Shown in pieces: positions 33,528 to 41,723 of a stretch of 64,000 nt of DNA. The stretch comes from Roseiarcus sp963836695. GTDB taxonomy: Bacteria > Pseudomonadota > Alphaproteobacteria > Rhizobiales > Beijerinckiaceae. Numbering within the stretch: the stretch's first letter is position 1; every line of letters begins with the position of its first letter. The stretch spans positions 62,001 to 126,000 of the forward strand of contig CAWIKX010000013.1 of assembly GCA_963836695.1 (NCBI GenBank). Direction: 5' to 3'. A model generated the notes under the pieces. The model had not been told where the DNA came from, did no database searches, and worked only from the letters and a program-made list of their open reading frames with translations. A program made the translations under genes and the position numbers.

Positions 33528-34904
33528 TCAGCCCTTCTTGACTTCGGCTTGCACCGCTTCCATGGCCTTCGTCATCGCCACCTTCGGATCGGGTTCCTGA
33601 CCCTTGAGGTAGGTCTCCCAGATCGGTTTGCCGATAACGAATTGTTGGAGGCCAAAGAGGTTGTTGTCGATCGCCTTGGCGCGGTCGAGCTGATCGCGAA
33701 TCAAGCCGACGGCCGGCGGCACCCAGTCTGGCTTCTTGGCGGCCCAATCCGCGTACAACGACTTGTACGGCGGCAGCTGGAAGGGATGGACGCCGGGCGT
33801 CCCGACAATCGAATCCTTCCAGATCTGCGGATCGTAGGTCAGCGCCTTGATGTACTCGGCGGCTTTCTCTTTGTTCTGCCCGTACTTGAACAAGGCGCAG
33901 CCAGTCGTCCAGAACACGGTCGAGCCCTCGCCGTTTTTGAACTTCGGCAACGGGCCGACACCCAGGAGCTTGGGATCGTCCCAACTCGCTGCGAAGCGGA
34001 ACGGCGCGTTGAAATATTTAAAATAGAGGCCGACGCGCTGAGCACCGAAAGCGATTTCGTCGGGCGTTCCGTTCACGCCGGCGTCAGAGCCGCCTTCCAG
34101 CAGGATGTCGGGATTTGAATAGGCCATGATCTGCTTCATCATCTTCAACGCTTCGATCGCGGGCTCACTGGTGAAGTCGAATAAACCCTCCGGCGTATAT
34201 GTTTTGGTGCTCATGCTGTGCGTGATCGGCGCTAGCGAGCGCCAGCCGTGGGCATCGAAGGTAGCGCCCCACGGCGCGGCCTTACTGTCGACGATCGTCT
34301 TCGCCTCAGCCAGGACGTCGTCCCACGTTGCCGGCGCGGCGTTAGGAAGGCCTGCCTTGGTCGTGATGCCGGAGTGCCAGCCCGACCCAGCCACGTCGAG
34401 AAGAAACGGCCAGCTGTAGAGCTTGCCGTCGATCGAACATTCCTCTCGAATTGAAGGGATGATGTCGTCGATCACTTCCTTAGGAATGTAGTTGTCCCAT
34501 GGTTCGATTACCCCCGCCTTGACGAACGGCGTCATCTCGATGAACGGGGTTTGGCCGACATAGACGTCCCACGTGCTTTCTTTATTCTTGCCCTCGGCGA
34601 TGAAGCGCTCGACTCCAAAGCCTTCGACCGGGGCGATCTGGTAGTTGATTCCCGGGAACTTGGCGTTCACCGCTGGAATGCCGGGATGCAGGTCCTGAAT
34701 CCACTGATAGAAGGTTGGGGTCAGCGGCCGATCAGCGGCAAATGCCGGTTGAATGCCGGATTTGGCGACCGCTCCAACGCCCGCCAAGCCAAGACCGGTT
34801 AGCAAGCTGCGAGTCAGGAAGTCTCGCCTGTCGATGCGGCCTCGGGCGAGCTCCTGGCGGGCCGCCTCCCGAAAGAGGTATTCCTGTTCGTTGCGTCCAC
34901 TCAT
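33528..34904 (-). CDS. CUT1 ABC solute-binding protein, Tat-exported
   Basis: A 458-residue extracellular solute-binding protein. The leader has a twin-arginine motif (RIDRRDFLTRSLLTGLGLAG) after a 25-residue hydrophilic start, with a cut expected after PAFA. The mature part shows the family-1 binding fold: DVYVGQTPFIEMTPFVKAG and VFWTTGCALFKYGQNKEKAAEYIKAL. It is the first gene of the operon binding protein, MalF, MalG, SDR. The region upstream of 34904 should hold the promoter, divergent from the second SDR gene. Confidence 0.9.
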   Translation of the reverse strand: MSGRNEQEYLFREAARQELARGRIDRRDFLTRSLLTGLGLAGVGAVAKSGIQPAFAADRPLTPTFYQWIQDLHPGIPAVNAKFPGINYQIAPVEGFGVERFIAEGKNKESTWDVYVGQTPFIEMTPFVKAGVIEPWDNYIPKEVIDDIIPSIREECSIDGKLYSWPFLLDVAGSGWHSGITTKAGLPNAAPATWDDVLAEAKTIVDSKAAPWGATFDAHGWRSLAPITHSMSTKTYTPEGLFDFTSEPAIEALKMMKQIMAYSNPDILLEGGSDAGVNGTPDEIAFGAQRVGLYFKYFNAPFRFAASWDDPKLLGVGPLPKFKNGEGSTVFWTTGCALFKYGQNKEKAAEYIKALTYDPQIWKDSIVGTPGVHPFQLPPYKSLYADWAAKKPDWVPPAVGLIRDQLDRAKAIDNNLFGLQQFVIGKPIWETYLKGQEPDPKVAMTKAMEAVQAEVKKG

Positions 34905-35117
34905 TTTCGACCTCCCAATGTTTCCCGGTCCCGAACGTCACTCGCAAAAGCGCGCCATGCTGCAGTTCGACGGGCGGTTCGTTAGCGACCGGGATGCGGG
35001 CCTAGTTGGCGCCGAAACGGTCCATAAGTCAAAGCCCCCATTGCGACACCTAATGCTTTTCAGTCCAGCGCCAATCGCTAAGATGACTGAGCGGCAAAGA
35101 AGATAAAGGATCGCGAC

Positions 35118-35897
35118 ATGAGCGTGCTCGACAAATTCCGGCTGGACGGCAAATGCATTCTTATCACCGGGGGCAGCCGCGGGTTCGGCCGGGCGATTGC
35201 GCTGGCTGCGGCGGATGCAGGAGCCGACGTGATGCTTGTCGCGCGCGATCCCGAGGCGCTCGCCCGAACGGCCGAGGAGGTACGGGAGCGCAATCGAAAA
35301 GTCTGGACCTTCGCGGCTAATGTTGCTGACCCGGCAGTCTGCGAGGACGTTTGCCGGAAGGCGCTCGCCGCGGGGCCGCCGATCGACATTCTCGTCAACA
35401 ACGTCGGCGGTCGGAACGTCGACGTTGCGATCGAGAAGTCCGACCTTGCGACTTGGCAACGCTTCATCGATCTCAATCTCACGCATTGCTTCATTTGCAC
35501 GAAGATGATCGGTGGCGCGATGCTCGCGCGTGGTGCGGGGCGCGTCATCAATATCGCCTCAATCAGCGGCCTCATCGCCAACCGCGGCATTGGCGGCCGG
35601 CACTATGAAACGGCAAAGGCGGCGGTCATCCATTTTACCCGCGCCACTGCCGCCGACTGGGCGCTGCGCGGCGTAACCGTCAACGCCATCTGTCCGGGCC
35701 TTTTCATGACCGAGCCCAACAAGGAGTGGGCGAAAAAAAATCCGCAGGTGATCGAAACGTTCGTGGACTCGATACCGATGGGTCGAGCCGGAAACCCCGA
35801 AGAAATTGGTCCGCTCGCGGTCTATCTTGCTTCGCCGGCCTCCAGCTATGTGACCGGGGCCGCCTACGTGATCGACGGCGGTTATACGTTGTGGTGA
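35118..35897 (+). CDS. Short-chain dehydrogenase/reductase
   Basis: A 259-residue classical SDR: TGGSRGFGRAIALAAADAG (cofactor loop, residue 16), NNVGG around 95, catalytic serine in VINIASISGL and the tyrosine and lysine in HYETAKAAV. It ends AAYVIDGGYTLW. It is transcribed divergently from the ABC operon, 213 bases away, which suggests common control. Homologues act on sugar acids or polyols; the substrate is unknown. Confidence 0.9.
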   Translation: MSVLDKFRLDGKCILITGGSRGFGRAIALAAADAGADVMLVARDPEALARTAEEVRERNRKVWTFAANVADPAVCEDVCRKALAAGPPIDILVNNVGGRNVDVAIEKSDLATWQRFIDLNLTHCFICTKMIGGAMLARGAGRVINIASISGLIANRGIGGRHYETAKAAVIHFTRATAADWALRGVTVNAICPGLFMTEPNKEWAKKNPQVIETFVDSIPMGRAGNPEEIGPLAVYLASPASSYVTGAAYVIDGGYTLW

Positions 35898-35932
35898 GGA
35901 CCGAGACATCGCTCTACCAAGGGCCTGCCACT

Positions 35933-36670
35933 TCAGCGTGACCCGTTCGCCATCACGGATCGGATTAATGCCTGCGAGGTGTCGAGTCGCTCGTATTCCG
36001 GTGGTCTAAGCTCCCCACCCATAAACACGTGCGGACGGCGAAATCGCATGCCGCTTTCGACAGGATCGAGTGCGGCGAAGTGCATTTCGCGAGGCTTCGC
36101 GGCGGCGACGAGGCGCTCAACGTTGCGAGCGGTGATTCCGCCGCCCGGCATGATGACGATGCGATCGCCCGCGCGCTTCATAAGTTCGACAATGAGCGGA
36201 AGCCCTTCGAGCACGCTCGGCTCCTGGCCCGACGTCAGCACGCGATCGACGCCAAGCTCAATGAGGGTCTCGAGCGCGCGAAACGGATCCGCCGCGACAT
36301 CGAACGCGCGGTGGAACGTCACGGATAGCGGGCGCGCAAGCGCAACCAGCTCGCGTGTGCGGTCTCGGTCGATTTCGCCCGCCGCCGTCAACAGGCCGAT
36401 GACGACGCCATTAGCGCCTTCCGCCTTAGCGGTTTCAATGTCCGCCCGCATTGAGGCAAACTCATCGTCATTGAACAGAAAGTCCCCGCCGCGCGGCCTG
36501 ATGATCACGTTGACGTCGATGCCCGCCACCTTCCGCGCCTGACGGATCATCCCGAGGCTCGGCGTGATGCCGCCTTCCAAGAGGTCGGCGCAGAGCTCGA
36601 CGCGGTGAGCGCCCGCGTCCTTCGCAGCCCGGACGCCAGCGACAGAATCAACGCAGATCTCGTAGATCAT
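35933..36670 (-). CDS. cutC: CutC family protein
   Basis: A 245-residue TIM-barrel protein of the CutC family (MIYEICVDSVAGVRAAKDAG, AHRVELCADLLEGGITPSLG, VIIRPRGGDFLFNDDE, and the typical VTFHRAFD and TSGQEPSVLEGLPLI). The ATG at 36670 is chosen because upstream residues are antisense noise. CutC was first linked to copper tolerance in E. coli, but that role is disputed; the location among sugar-catabolic genes makes a metabolic enzyme role more likely here. It is convergent with the SDR gene and 31 bases after the RidA-like gene. Confidence 0.9.
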   Translation of the reverse strand: MIYEICVDSVAGVRAAKDAGAHRVELCADLLEGGITPSLGMIRQARKVAGIDVNVIIRPRGGDFLFNDDEFASMRADIETAKAEGANGVVIGLLTAAGEIDRDRTRELVALARPLSVTFHRAFDVAADPFRALETLIELGVDRVLTSGQEPSVLEGLPLIVELMKRAGDRIVIMPGGGITARNVERLVAAAKPREMHFAALDPVESGMRFRRPHVFMGGELRPPEYERLDTSQALIRSVMANGSR

Positions 36671-36701
36671 TGGCCCGCTCTTCCGTGGCGTCGCGCGCAG
36701 C

Positions 36702-37172
36702 TTAAGCTCTGACCTGCAGAATGGCCTCGATTTCGACCATGATGCCATTCGGCAGCGAACCCATGCCAACGGCAGAACGCGCATGGCGCCCGACGTCGCC
36801 AAACACCTCGACCATGAGGTCGGAGCAGCCGTTGATGACCTTGGGATGATCTCCGAAAGTCGGCTCTGCATTGACCATGCCGAGGAGCTTCACCACGGCT
36901 TCGACGCGCGAAAGCTCGCCGAGGGCCGCCCTGGCGACCGCAAGCAATTGCAAGCCCGTTATCCGCGCTGCTTCGTAGCCTTGCTCCACCGAAGCATCCT
37001 TGCCGAGACGTCCGACCATGAAACTGGCGTCCGCCCGTTTCGGCCCCTGCCCGGAGAGGTAAAGAAAATTGCCCGCTAGCCGATAAGGCACGTAGTTGGC
37101 CATCGGCGTGGGAACCGCCGGAAGCGTGAGGCCGAGCGCGGCGAGCCGCTCTTCCGGCGTTTTGGTCGTCAT
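36702..37172 (-). CDS. RidA/YjgF-type family protein
   Basis: A 156-residue protein of the longer RidA-like subgroup, with LYLSGQGPKRAD, RSAVGMGSLPNGIMVEIEAIL (the conserved arginine and the end strand) and INGCSDLMVEVFGDVGRHAR. RidA proteins deaminate reactive enamine/imine intermediates; the longer subgroup is often met in amino acid or amide catabolic clusters. It lies 39 bases after the amidohydrolase gene and is probably cotranscribed, in keeping with release of an amine or imine by that enzyme. Confidence 0.88.
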   Translation of the reverse strand: MTTKTPEERLAALGLTLPAVPTPMANYVPYRLAGNFLYLSGQGPKRADASFMVGRLGKDASVEQGYEAARITGLQLLAVARAALGELSRVEAVVKLLGMVNAEPTFGDHPKVINGCSDLMVEVFGDVGRHARSAVGMGSLPNGIMVEIEAILQVRA

Positions 37173-37211
37173 GGCGCGATAATCCTCAATGATAGGGGAA
37201 TAAAGACAGGC

Positions 37212-38336
37212 TCAGACTTTGACCAATTGCCCGTTCATGACAATTCCGCGCGCGGAAAGCCGCGTTCGGCCGACCATATGCTCTCCAGTTGAGTCGACAT
37301 AGTCAAAGTCGCCCGTCACAAGCTCGAGCAGCGAAACGTCGCCGGCCGCGCCAGGCTTCAACGTGCCGAGATCGCTACGGCGCAAAGCTTTCGCAGGCGC
37401 CTCCGTCGCGGCTCGGACGGTGTCCGCGAGCGGCAGGCCAAGGCAGAGAAACTTTGACATTGTGGTGACGAGATCGAATGCCGGTCCCTCGATGCAGAGC
37501 GCATGAACATCGCTCGATATGCAGTCGGGGGCAAAGCCGTTCGCAAGCATGGTGCGCGCTGTCTTGAAGGCGAACGATCCCATGCCATGGCCGATGTCGA
37601 AAATCACGCCGCGCTTGCGCGCGGCGATCACCGCGGGGCGAACCCCGCCCTCGGGCGTCGTCGGATTGTTGGGAAACGGGCGGAAGCAATGGGTGAGAAT
37701 GTCGCCTGGCCTCAAGCGCTCGAGCACCTCTTCGAGCGTCGGGGGCGGAACGTCGATATGCGCCATGAGGGGCAACCCCGCCTCCTCAGCCACTTTGAGC
37801 GCAATATCGAGCGGCACGATTCCCGAATTCTGCGACGCGTGGAAGCCAACCCGAACCTTGATTCCCCCGATCGTGTCCGGATTCGCGCGCGCGACCTCGA
37901 CCGCGTCGATCGGCGACATGAGCCTAAGATCGCCGCTTTCTCCCACCATCACCCGCTTCGAGAAGCCATAAATGCCCGCGAAGGAGACGTTGAGAAGAGC
38001 GATGATCCGAACCGGCGACGGCCTAATCACATGCTCGAGAAAGCCCGGATAGTTTCCTGGCCCCGCGCTGCCCGTATCGACGAGCGTCGTGCAGCCCCCG
38101 CGTGCGAGAATCAGTGGGTCGACGCCAAGCGATGTTCCGCCCCAATAGACATGCGTGTGAAGATCGATCAGGCCCGGCGTGACGATCAGTCCGGCGACAT
38201 CGCGAACCGCTTTGCCCTCAAGCCTAGCCCGGAGCTCAGCCACACGTCCATCCTGGAAACCGACATCCACGACGGAATCGATTCCCTGGGAGGGATCGAT
38301 CACGCGCCCGCCACGCAAGACCAAATCAAGGGACAT
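37212..38336 (-). CDS. Amidohydrolase, dihydroorotase/deacetylase-like
   Basis: A 374-residue metal-dependent hydrolase from ATG 38336 (MSLDLVLRGGRVIDPSQGID), preceded by GAGAG. Metal ligands appear in order: VTPGLIDLHTHVYWG (HxH), the carboxylated lysine in IGGIKVRVG, LMAHIDVPPP, DILTHCFRP and the late Asp in CISSDVHALC. The family is close to the EF_0837/D-aminoacylase group of deacetylases. It opens a minus-strand row with RidA-like and CutC. Hydrolysis of an amide or lactam in the catabolic route is inferred. Confidence 0.88.
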   Translation of the reverse strand: MSLDLVLRGGRVIDPSQGIDSVVDVGFQDGRVAELRARLEGKAVRDVAGLIVTPGLIDLHTHVYWGGTSLGVDPLILARGGCTTLVDTGSAGPGNYPGFLEHVIRPSPVRIIALLNVSFAGIYGFSKRVMVGESGDLRLMSPIDAVEVARANPDTIGGIKVRVGFHASQNSGIVPLDIALKVAEEAGLPLMAHIDVPPPTLEEVLERLRPGDILTHCFRPFPNNPTTPEGGVRPAVIAARKRGVIFDIGHGMGSFAFKTARTMLANGFAPDCISSDVHALCIEGPAFDLVTTMSKFLCLGLPLADTVRAATEAPAKALRRSDLGTLKPGAAGDVSLLELVTGDFDYVDSTGEHMVGRTRLSARGIVMNGQLVKV

Positions 38337-38405
38337 GCTAAACTCTCGTTCGGATTGATCTCGCGGCGTACCGGATCGATCGGCCTCAGTCAAAAACCGT
38401 GGCGA

Positions 38406-39596
38406 TCATGCCGCGCTCTTGAGGGCCGCGAGTCCTTCCGCGATCCACTCGAGGTTCGCGTCCCTTACATGGCCCCAATTGTAGAAGGCGATCTCGCTCA
38501 CGCCGCCGGCGACGAGCGCGCGGATCGCTGCGAGAAACTCGCCCTTCGATTCAAGATCGGGAAAGGCCGGTCGCAGGATGCCGCGCAGACGGCTCTTGCC
38601 ACGCAGACGGCGCTTCACGTCGAACAGGTCGGCCTTGATCCGCTCGGCCCCAGGTTCGTAGAAACAGGCTTCGATGACTCCTGCTGCCTCAGCGAGCGCC
38701 ATGAGATCGCTGCCTTCATACCAGGCGCCGCCGGTCGGGCGAGCGACTGAGGGAATCACTGCAACGGTCGCATTCTTGCGCACCGCCTCGCGAATTTCGC
38801 CCACGAGCGAGGTGACGACCGAGCAGCGCCAATCGAGATAGGCCCTGAGGTCTCCGTCGCTGCGGACGTCCGCGAGCCAAAACGCTTCCGCCATGTCGCT
38901 GGGAAAATCGACGTCGCTCGCAAGATAGGCTTCGATGTCGCTCGCCACTTGCCGCTTCAGCGCTTCGACGCGAATCCCCGCGCTTTTCGCGCCCGCCATG
39001 CAATGGGGGCAGAAGCAAAGGCCGAGCTGACTCTCGAGCCAGCGATTTGGCCGATTGAGCGCGAACTCATGGTGGTAGCCATGCGCGTACGGAAGGAAGC
39101 CCGGGGTCTCCAAAGACACGCCGCTCACCGGATAGCTTTGGGTGACGTCGCGGGCGAGGCCGATCGCATAGGCGCGCGCTTCGGCCGCTGAGGGGCAGAG
39201 ATTGTAGATGTAGCGATCGCCGAAGGCATTGGCGACGGTGGAGTTTGGATGCTGCAAGCCGAGCCGCGTGTTGTGCAGGAGGACGAGCCAGACGTTGGTC
39301 GCCATGCGGCTTTGCCCGGCGAGCTCGCGCATGATGTCCTTGCCGGATGAAACGAGGGAGTTTTCGACGGGCTTGATGGCCCCGTAGCGGCCAAGGTCCG
39401 GCTTGAAATAGATCGTCCCGTCTTCAGGGAAGAAGACCTTGCCGCGTTTGCCGTGTGGTCTGAGGAACTTGCCCGCGTGGTAGCTGCCTGTGATCGTCAC
39501 GGTGTCGAGGCCGAGGGCGAGGAATCGATCAATCGCCGCGCTCACGCCGATCTCGGCGACATCCCAGGGATAAGCGTAGATCGCCTTGTAGCTCAT
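38406..39596 (-). CDS. Unknown protein, TIM-barrel/glycoside-hydrolase-like, 396 residues
   Basis: A soluble 396-residue protein without signal peptide. It starts MSYKAIYAYPWDVAEIGVSA; motifs suggesting a barrel enzyme are GLDTVTITGSYHAGKFLRP, VSGVSLETPGFLPY and SEIAFYNWGHVRDANLEW. A CFCPHCMAGA stretch at about residue 203 could bind metal. I do not recognise a named family. It lies 69 bases before the amidohydrolase gene on the same strand and is likely to belong to the same pathway. Confidence 0.8.
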   Translation of the reverse strand: MSYKAIYAYPWDVAEIGVSAAIDRFLALGLDTVTITGSYHAGKFLRPHGKRGKVFFPEDGTIYFKPDLGRYGAIKPVENSLVSSGKDIMRELAGQSRMATNVWLVLLHNTRLGLQHPNSTVANAFGDRYIYNLCPSAAEARAYAIGLARDVTQSYPVSGVSLETPGFLPYAHGYHHEFALNRPNRWLESQLGLCFCPHCMAGAKSAGIRVEALKRQVASDIEAYLASDVDFPSDMAEAFWLADVRSDGDLRAYLDWRCSVVTSLVGEIREAVRKNATVAVIPSVARPTGGAWYEGSDLMALAEAAGVIEACFYEPGAERIKADLFDVKRRLRGKSRLRGILRPAFPDLESKGEFLAAIRALVAGGVSEIAFYNWGHVRDANLEWIAEGLAALKSAA

Positions 39597-39845
39597 CGCA
39601 TGCTTCCCCGTTGGAGCCTAAGCCCCGAATGCCAATCGTCGTCTCGACTCGCATCCGGACAATTGCGGCCGAGATGGCAAGCCGTCAACGCCGGACTTGG
39701 GCCGCCTCGGCGACGGGGCTTTGCGGACGTGGTCGTAACGGCGCGGTCGCCGCTCCAAAGGACGTTCGGAAGAACGCCCGTCTGTCGACGAGCTACGGAG
39801 TCCAGCTGGCAGAGCGCCGCGGCGCGTGGCATCTCCTGTCCAAAG

Positions 39846-40220
39846 TTAGGAGGCGTCCTGGATGTCGAAGCGGGCCACCTTGCCATCTCGAAGATGGAAA
39901 ACGTGTCCCACTGTCTTGTCTTTGAGCCCATGCGTCTGCCCTTGGAGCGGTCTGCCTTCGAGATCGCGGACAGACTGCCGGACTTCTGCGATGATCGCGC
40001 CGTCCGCAGTCCGACAAAAACCGACCGGCTCAACGTGTGGACTGACCATTACCCATTGCCGCGTCCAGTATGCACGCACCGCCTCGCGGCCATGGACGTG
40101 GCCGCCATCCATGCCATTAGCCCAGGCGACGTCATCGGCGAGGGCGGTCAGGATGCCTTCAATGTCGCGGGCGTTAAAGCGATCGTAGAGGCCCTTGAGG
40201 AGTTCGACGTCACCATCCAT
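39846..40220 (-). CDS. NTF2-like (SnoaL-type) protein
   Basis: A 124-residue cone-fold protein (LLKGLYDRFNARDIEGILTA, DDVAWANGMDGGHVHGREAV, and FHLRDGKVARFDIQDAS near the end). Such domains serve as small isomerases, hydrolases or binding modules. It is transcribed divergently from the MarR-type regulator with a palindrome between them, so it is the likely target of that regulator. The 250 bases downstream, to the 38406-39596 gene's start, show nothing. Confidence 0.85.
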   Translation of the reverse strand: MDGDVELLKGLYDRFNARDIEGILTALADDVAWANGMDGGHVHGREAVRAYWTRQWVMVSPHVEPVGFCRTADGAIIAEVRQSVRDLEGRPLQGQTHGLKDKTVGHVFHLRDGKVARFDIQDAS

Positions 40221-40275
40221 TAGATCTCTCCCGGGCAGCCGAGCCCCGTGTTGCGTTAAAAACCACAGTCATTTA

Positions 40276-40289
40276 CATATGTACGTATG
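40276..40289. promoter_or_regulatory. Near-palindrome CATATGTACGTATG between divergent NTF2-like and MarR genes
   Basis: 12 of 14 positions are symmetric around GTAC. It sits in the middle of the 103-bp divergent gap, where a MarR dimer could block both promoters. Confidence 0.45.
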
Positions 40290-40323
40290 CATCAGGTTCG
40301 GGGTTGGGGCAAGGGTCAAGCGT

Positions 40324-40818
40324 ATGGATCTGGATGTGCTCTCAACTCCCGGGCATCTGATTAGTCTCGCTGCGCGAGGATTTGCCCGCCTTAGCGAAGC
40401 CCGGCTCAAGCCGCTCGGCTTCGGCGTCGGTCATCTGCCCGTTCTGGTCGCGCTTCGGGATGGCCGGGCAAGCACCCAACGGGATCTCACCCGCTTCGCC
40501 AAGATCGAGCAGCCACCGATGGCGCAAATGCTCGCCCGCATGGAGCGAGACGGGCTCATTCGGCGTACGCCCTACCCGGCCGATGGGCGCATGAGCCGGA
40601 TCACGTTGACGGAGGGCGCAGAAGAGCGCCTACCCGACGCTATTGGAATCTTACTCCGGGGTAATCGGGAGGCGCTGCGGGACTTCTCGGACGAGGAGAC
40701 CGGACTGCTCGTTGACCTGCTCACACGCCTGATCGCGAATCTGGATGGGGTCGCGAGCGTCGAGGCATTGCCCGGCTCGCCAGCTTCCGGACGGGCGACT
40801 GATCGAGCCGTACGTTGA
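40324..40818 (+). CDS. MarR-family transcriptional regulator
   Basis: 164 residues from ATG 40324 (MDLDVLSTPGHLISLAARGF). The winged helix is clear: STQRDLTRFAKIEQPPMAQMLARMERDGLIRRTPYPADGRM (recognition helix and DxRxxxxxLT wing with DGRMSRITLT). MarR proteins are dimeric repressors released by small, often aromatic, ligands. The divergent NTF2-like gene and the palindrome between them suggest a local switch. A longer upstream frame has no ribosome-binding site. Confidence 0.9.
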   Translation: MDLDVLSTPGHLISLAARGFARLSEARLKPLGFGVGHLPVLVALRDGRASTQRDLTRFAKIEQPPMAQMLARMERDGLIRRTPYPADGRMSRITLTEGAEERLPDAIGILLRGNREALRDFSDEETGLLVDLLTRLIANLDGVASVEALPGSPASGRATDRAVR

Positions 40819-40869
40819 AGGCCGATTGTGGCCCTCGACCAGAGTAAGAGGAAAGTGGAGGCTTCTGTT

Positions 40870-41135
40870 GCCAGGCGCCTCCGGACCCCGCCTAGAAGTG
40901 CAAACCCCTAGGACTTGATTCCCAGTACCAGCGCTGCATTACGCAGCGAGGGCCACCGGAGCATAGTTGTCATTCGCAACTATAGGTTTGACCCGATAAC
41001 GGCGGTATCATGCCGAGCAAAAGATCACCCTTTGGGTCCCCCGTCGAACCTATTTCGCCCCCGCCGAAACCCGCTTCCAAGAGCGGGCTTGGGTGGAGGC
41101 GCCGGGTACCGCCCCCGGGTCCGAAAGACTTATTC
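40870..41135 (-). ncRNA. ssrA: tmRNA, circularly permuted two-piece form
   Basis: On the minus strand the acceptor piece comes first (CGGACCC ... GGTACCCGGCGCCTCCACC, ending about 41092). A hairpin spacer follows, then the coding piece starting GGGGGCGAAATAGGTTCGAC at 41062. The tag frame at 40977-40939 encodes ANDNYAPVALAA and a TAA stop. GGGTCCG near 40882-40888 pairs with CGGACCC of the acceptor piece, and GGGGGCG pairs with CGCCTCC. This permutation is typical of Alphaproteobacteria. The tmRNA rescues stalled ribosomes with SmpB. Outer boundaries are approximate. Confidence 0.92.
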
Positions 41136-41723
41136 CGATGCCCATTTATCGCCATAGCCGTCCTTGCGGGCGGCCCATCGAATATAGGGTCTAATCGGCG
41201 GGGTGGGAAGGGGCGGCCGGACTGGGTTTCGCCGGGCAGCTACTGCATTGAGCAGATCGCGAGCAATATGAGAAAGACTCCGTCTGCGGTTCGTCCCGCG
41301 GTCGGTCAGGCCCAGGCGAACTAACGGGCCCGATGCCTCAGAGGAACATGCTTGCCTCCAGGTGGCGCGCCTGACCAAGGCGTCGCGTGGCGCCGACCTC
41401 TCGCTGGAGGAGGGGGGCCTGAAAGCGATTGCGTTGTTCGTGAAGCTGTGACGGAGTTCGGCGTCTATCGTGGCGTGAACGTGGGCTTGGGGCGGCACGC
41501 CGGCGCTGGCGGAACCCGCGCCTACGCAGGCGCCTGTTGCGCACGCATTCGCTCGGCGCGATGGCGCCACGATTGTTCGAGGACGAAAAAAGTCCAGCGA
41601 AAGCGCAGTTAAGCTCCTGAAATCATTGGCGCGCGTAAACTCGTGCGCTGGGATCTCTCCCTCGTCGGCTCACTCAAAATCCAGGTCTTTTTGCCTGAAT
41701 CTGGCTGGAGTGCTGCGCGCGCC
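41136..41723. other. Intergenic stretch, no gene seen
   Basis: About 590 bases between the tmRNA gene and the TadG-like gene. Open frames here lack ribosome-binding sites and show the Arg/Ala/Ser-rich composition of non-coding GC-rich DNA. The tmRNA promoter should lie near 41150-41200. Confidence 0.5.

Noticed and set aside
41130..41570. 146-residue minus-strand frame near the tmRNA
   Set aside because: Random composition, overlaps the tmRNA promoter region and has no recognisable motif.
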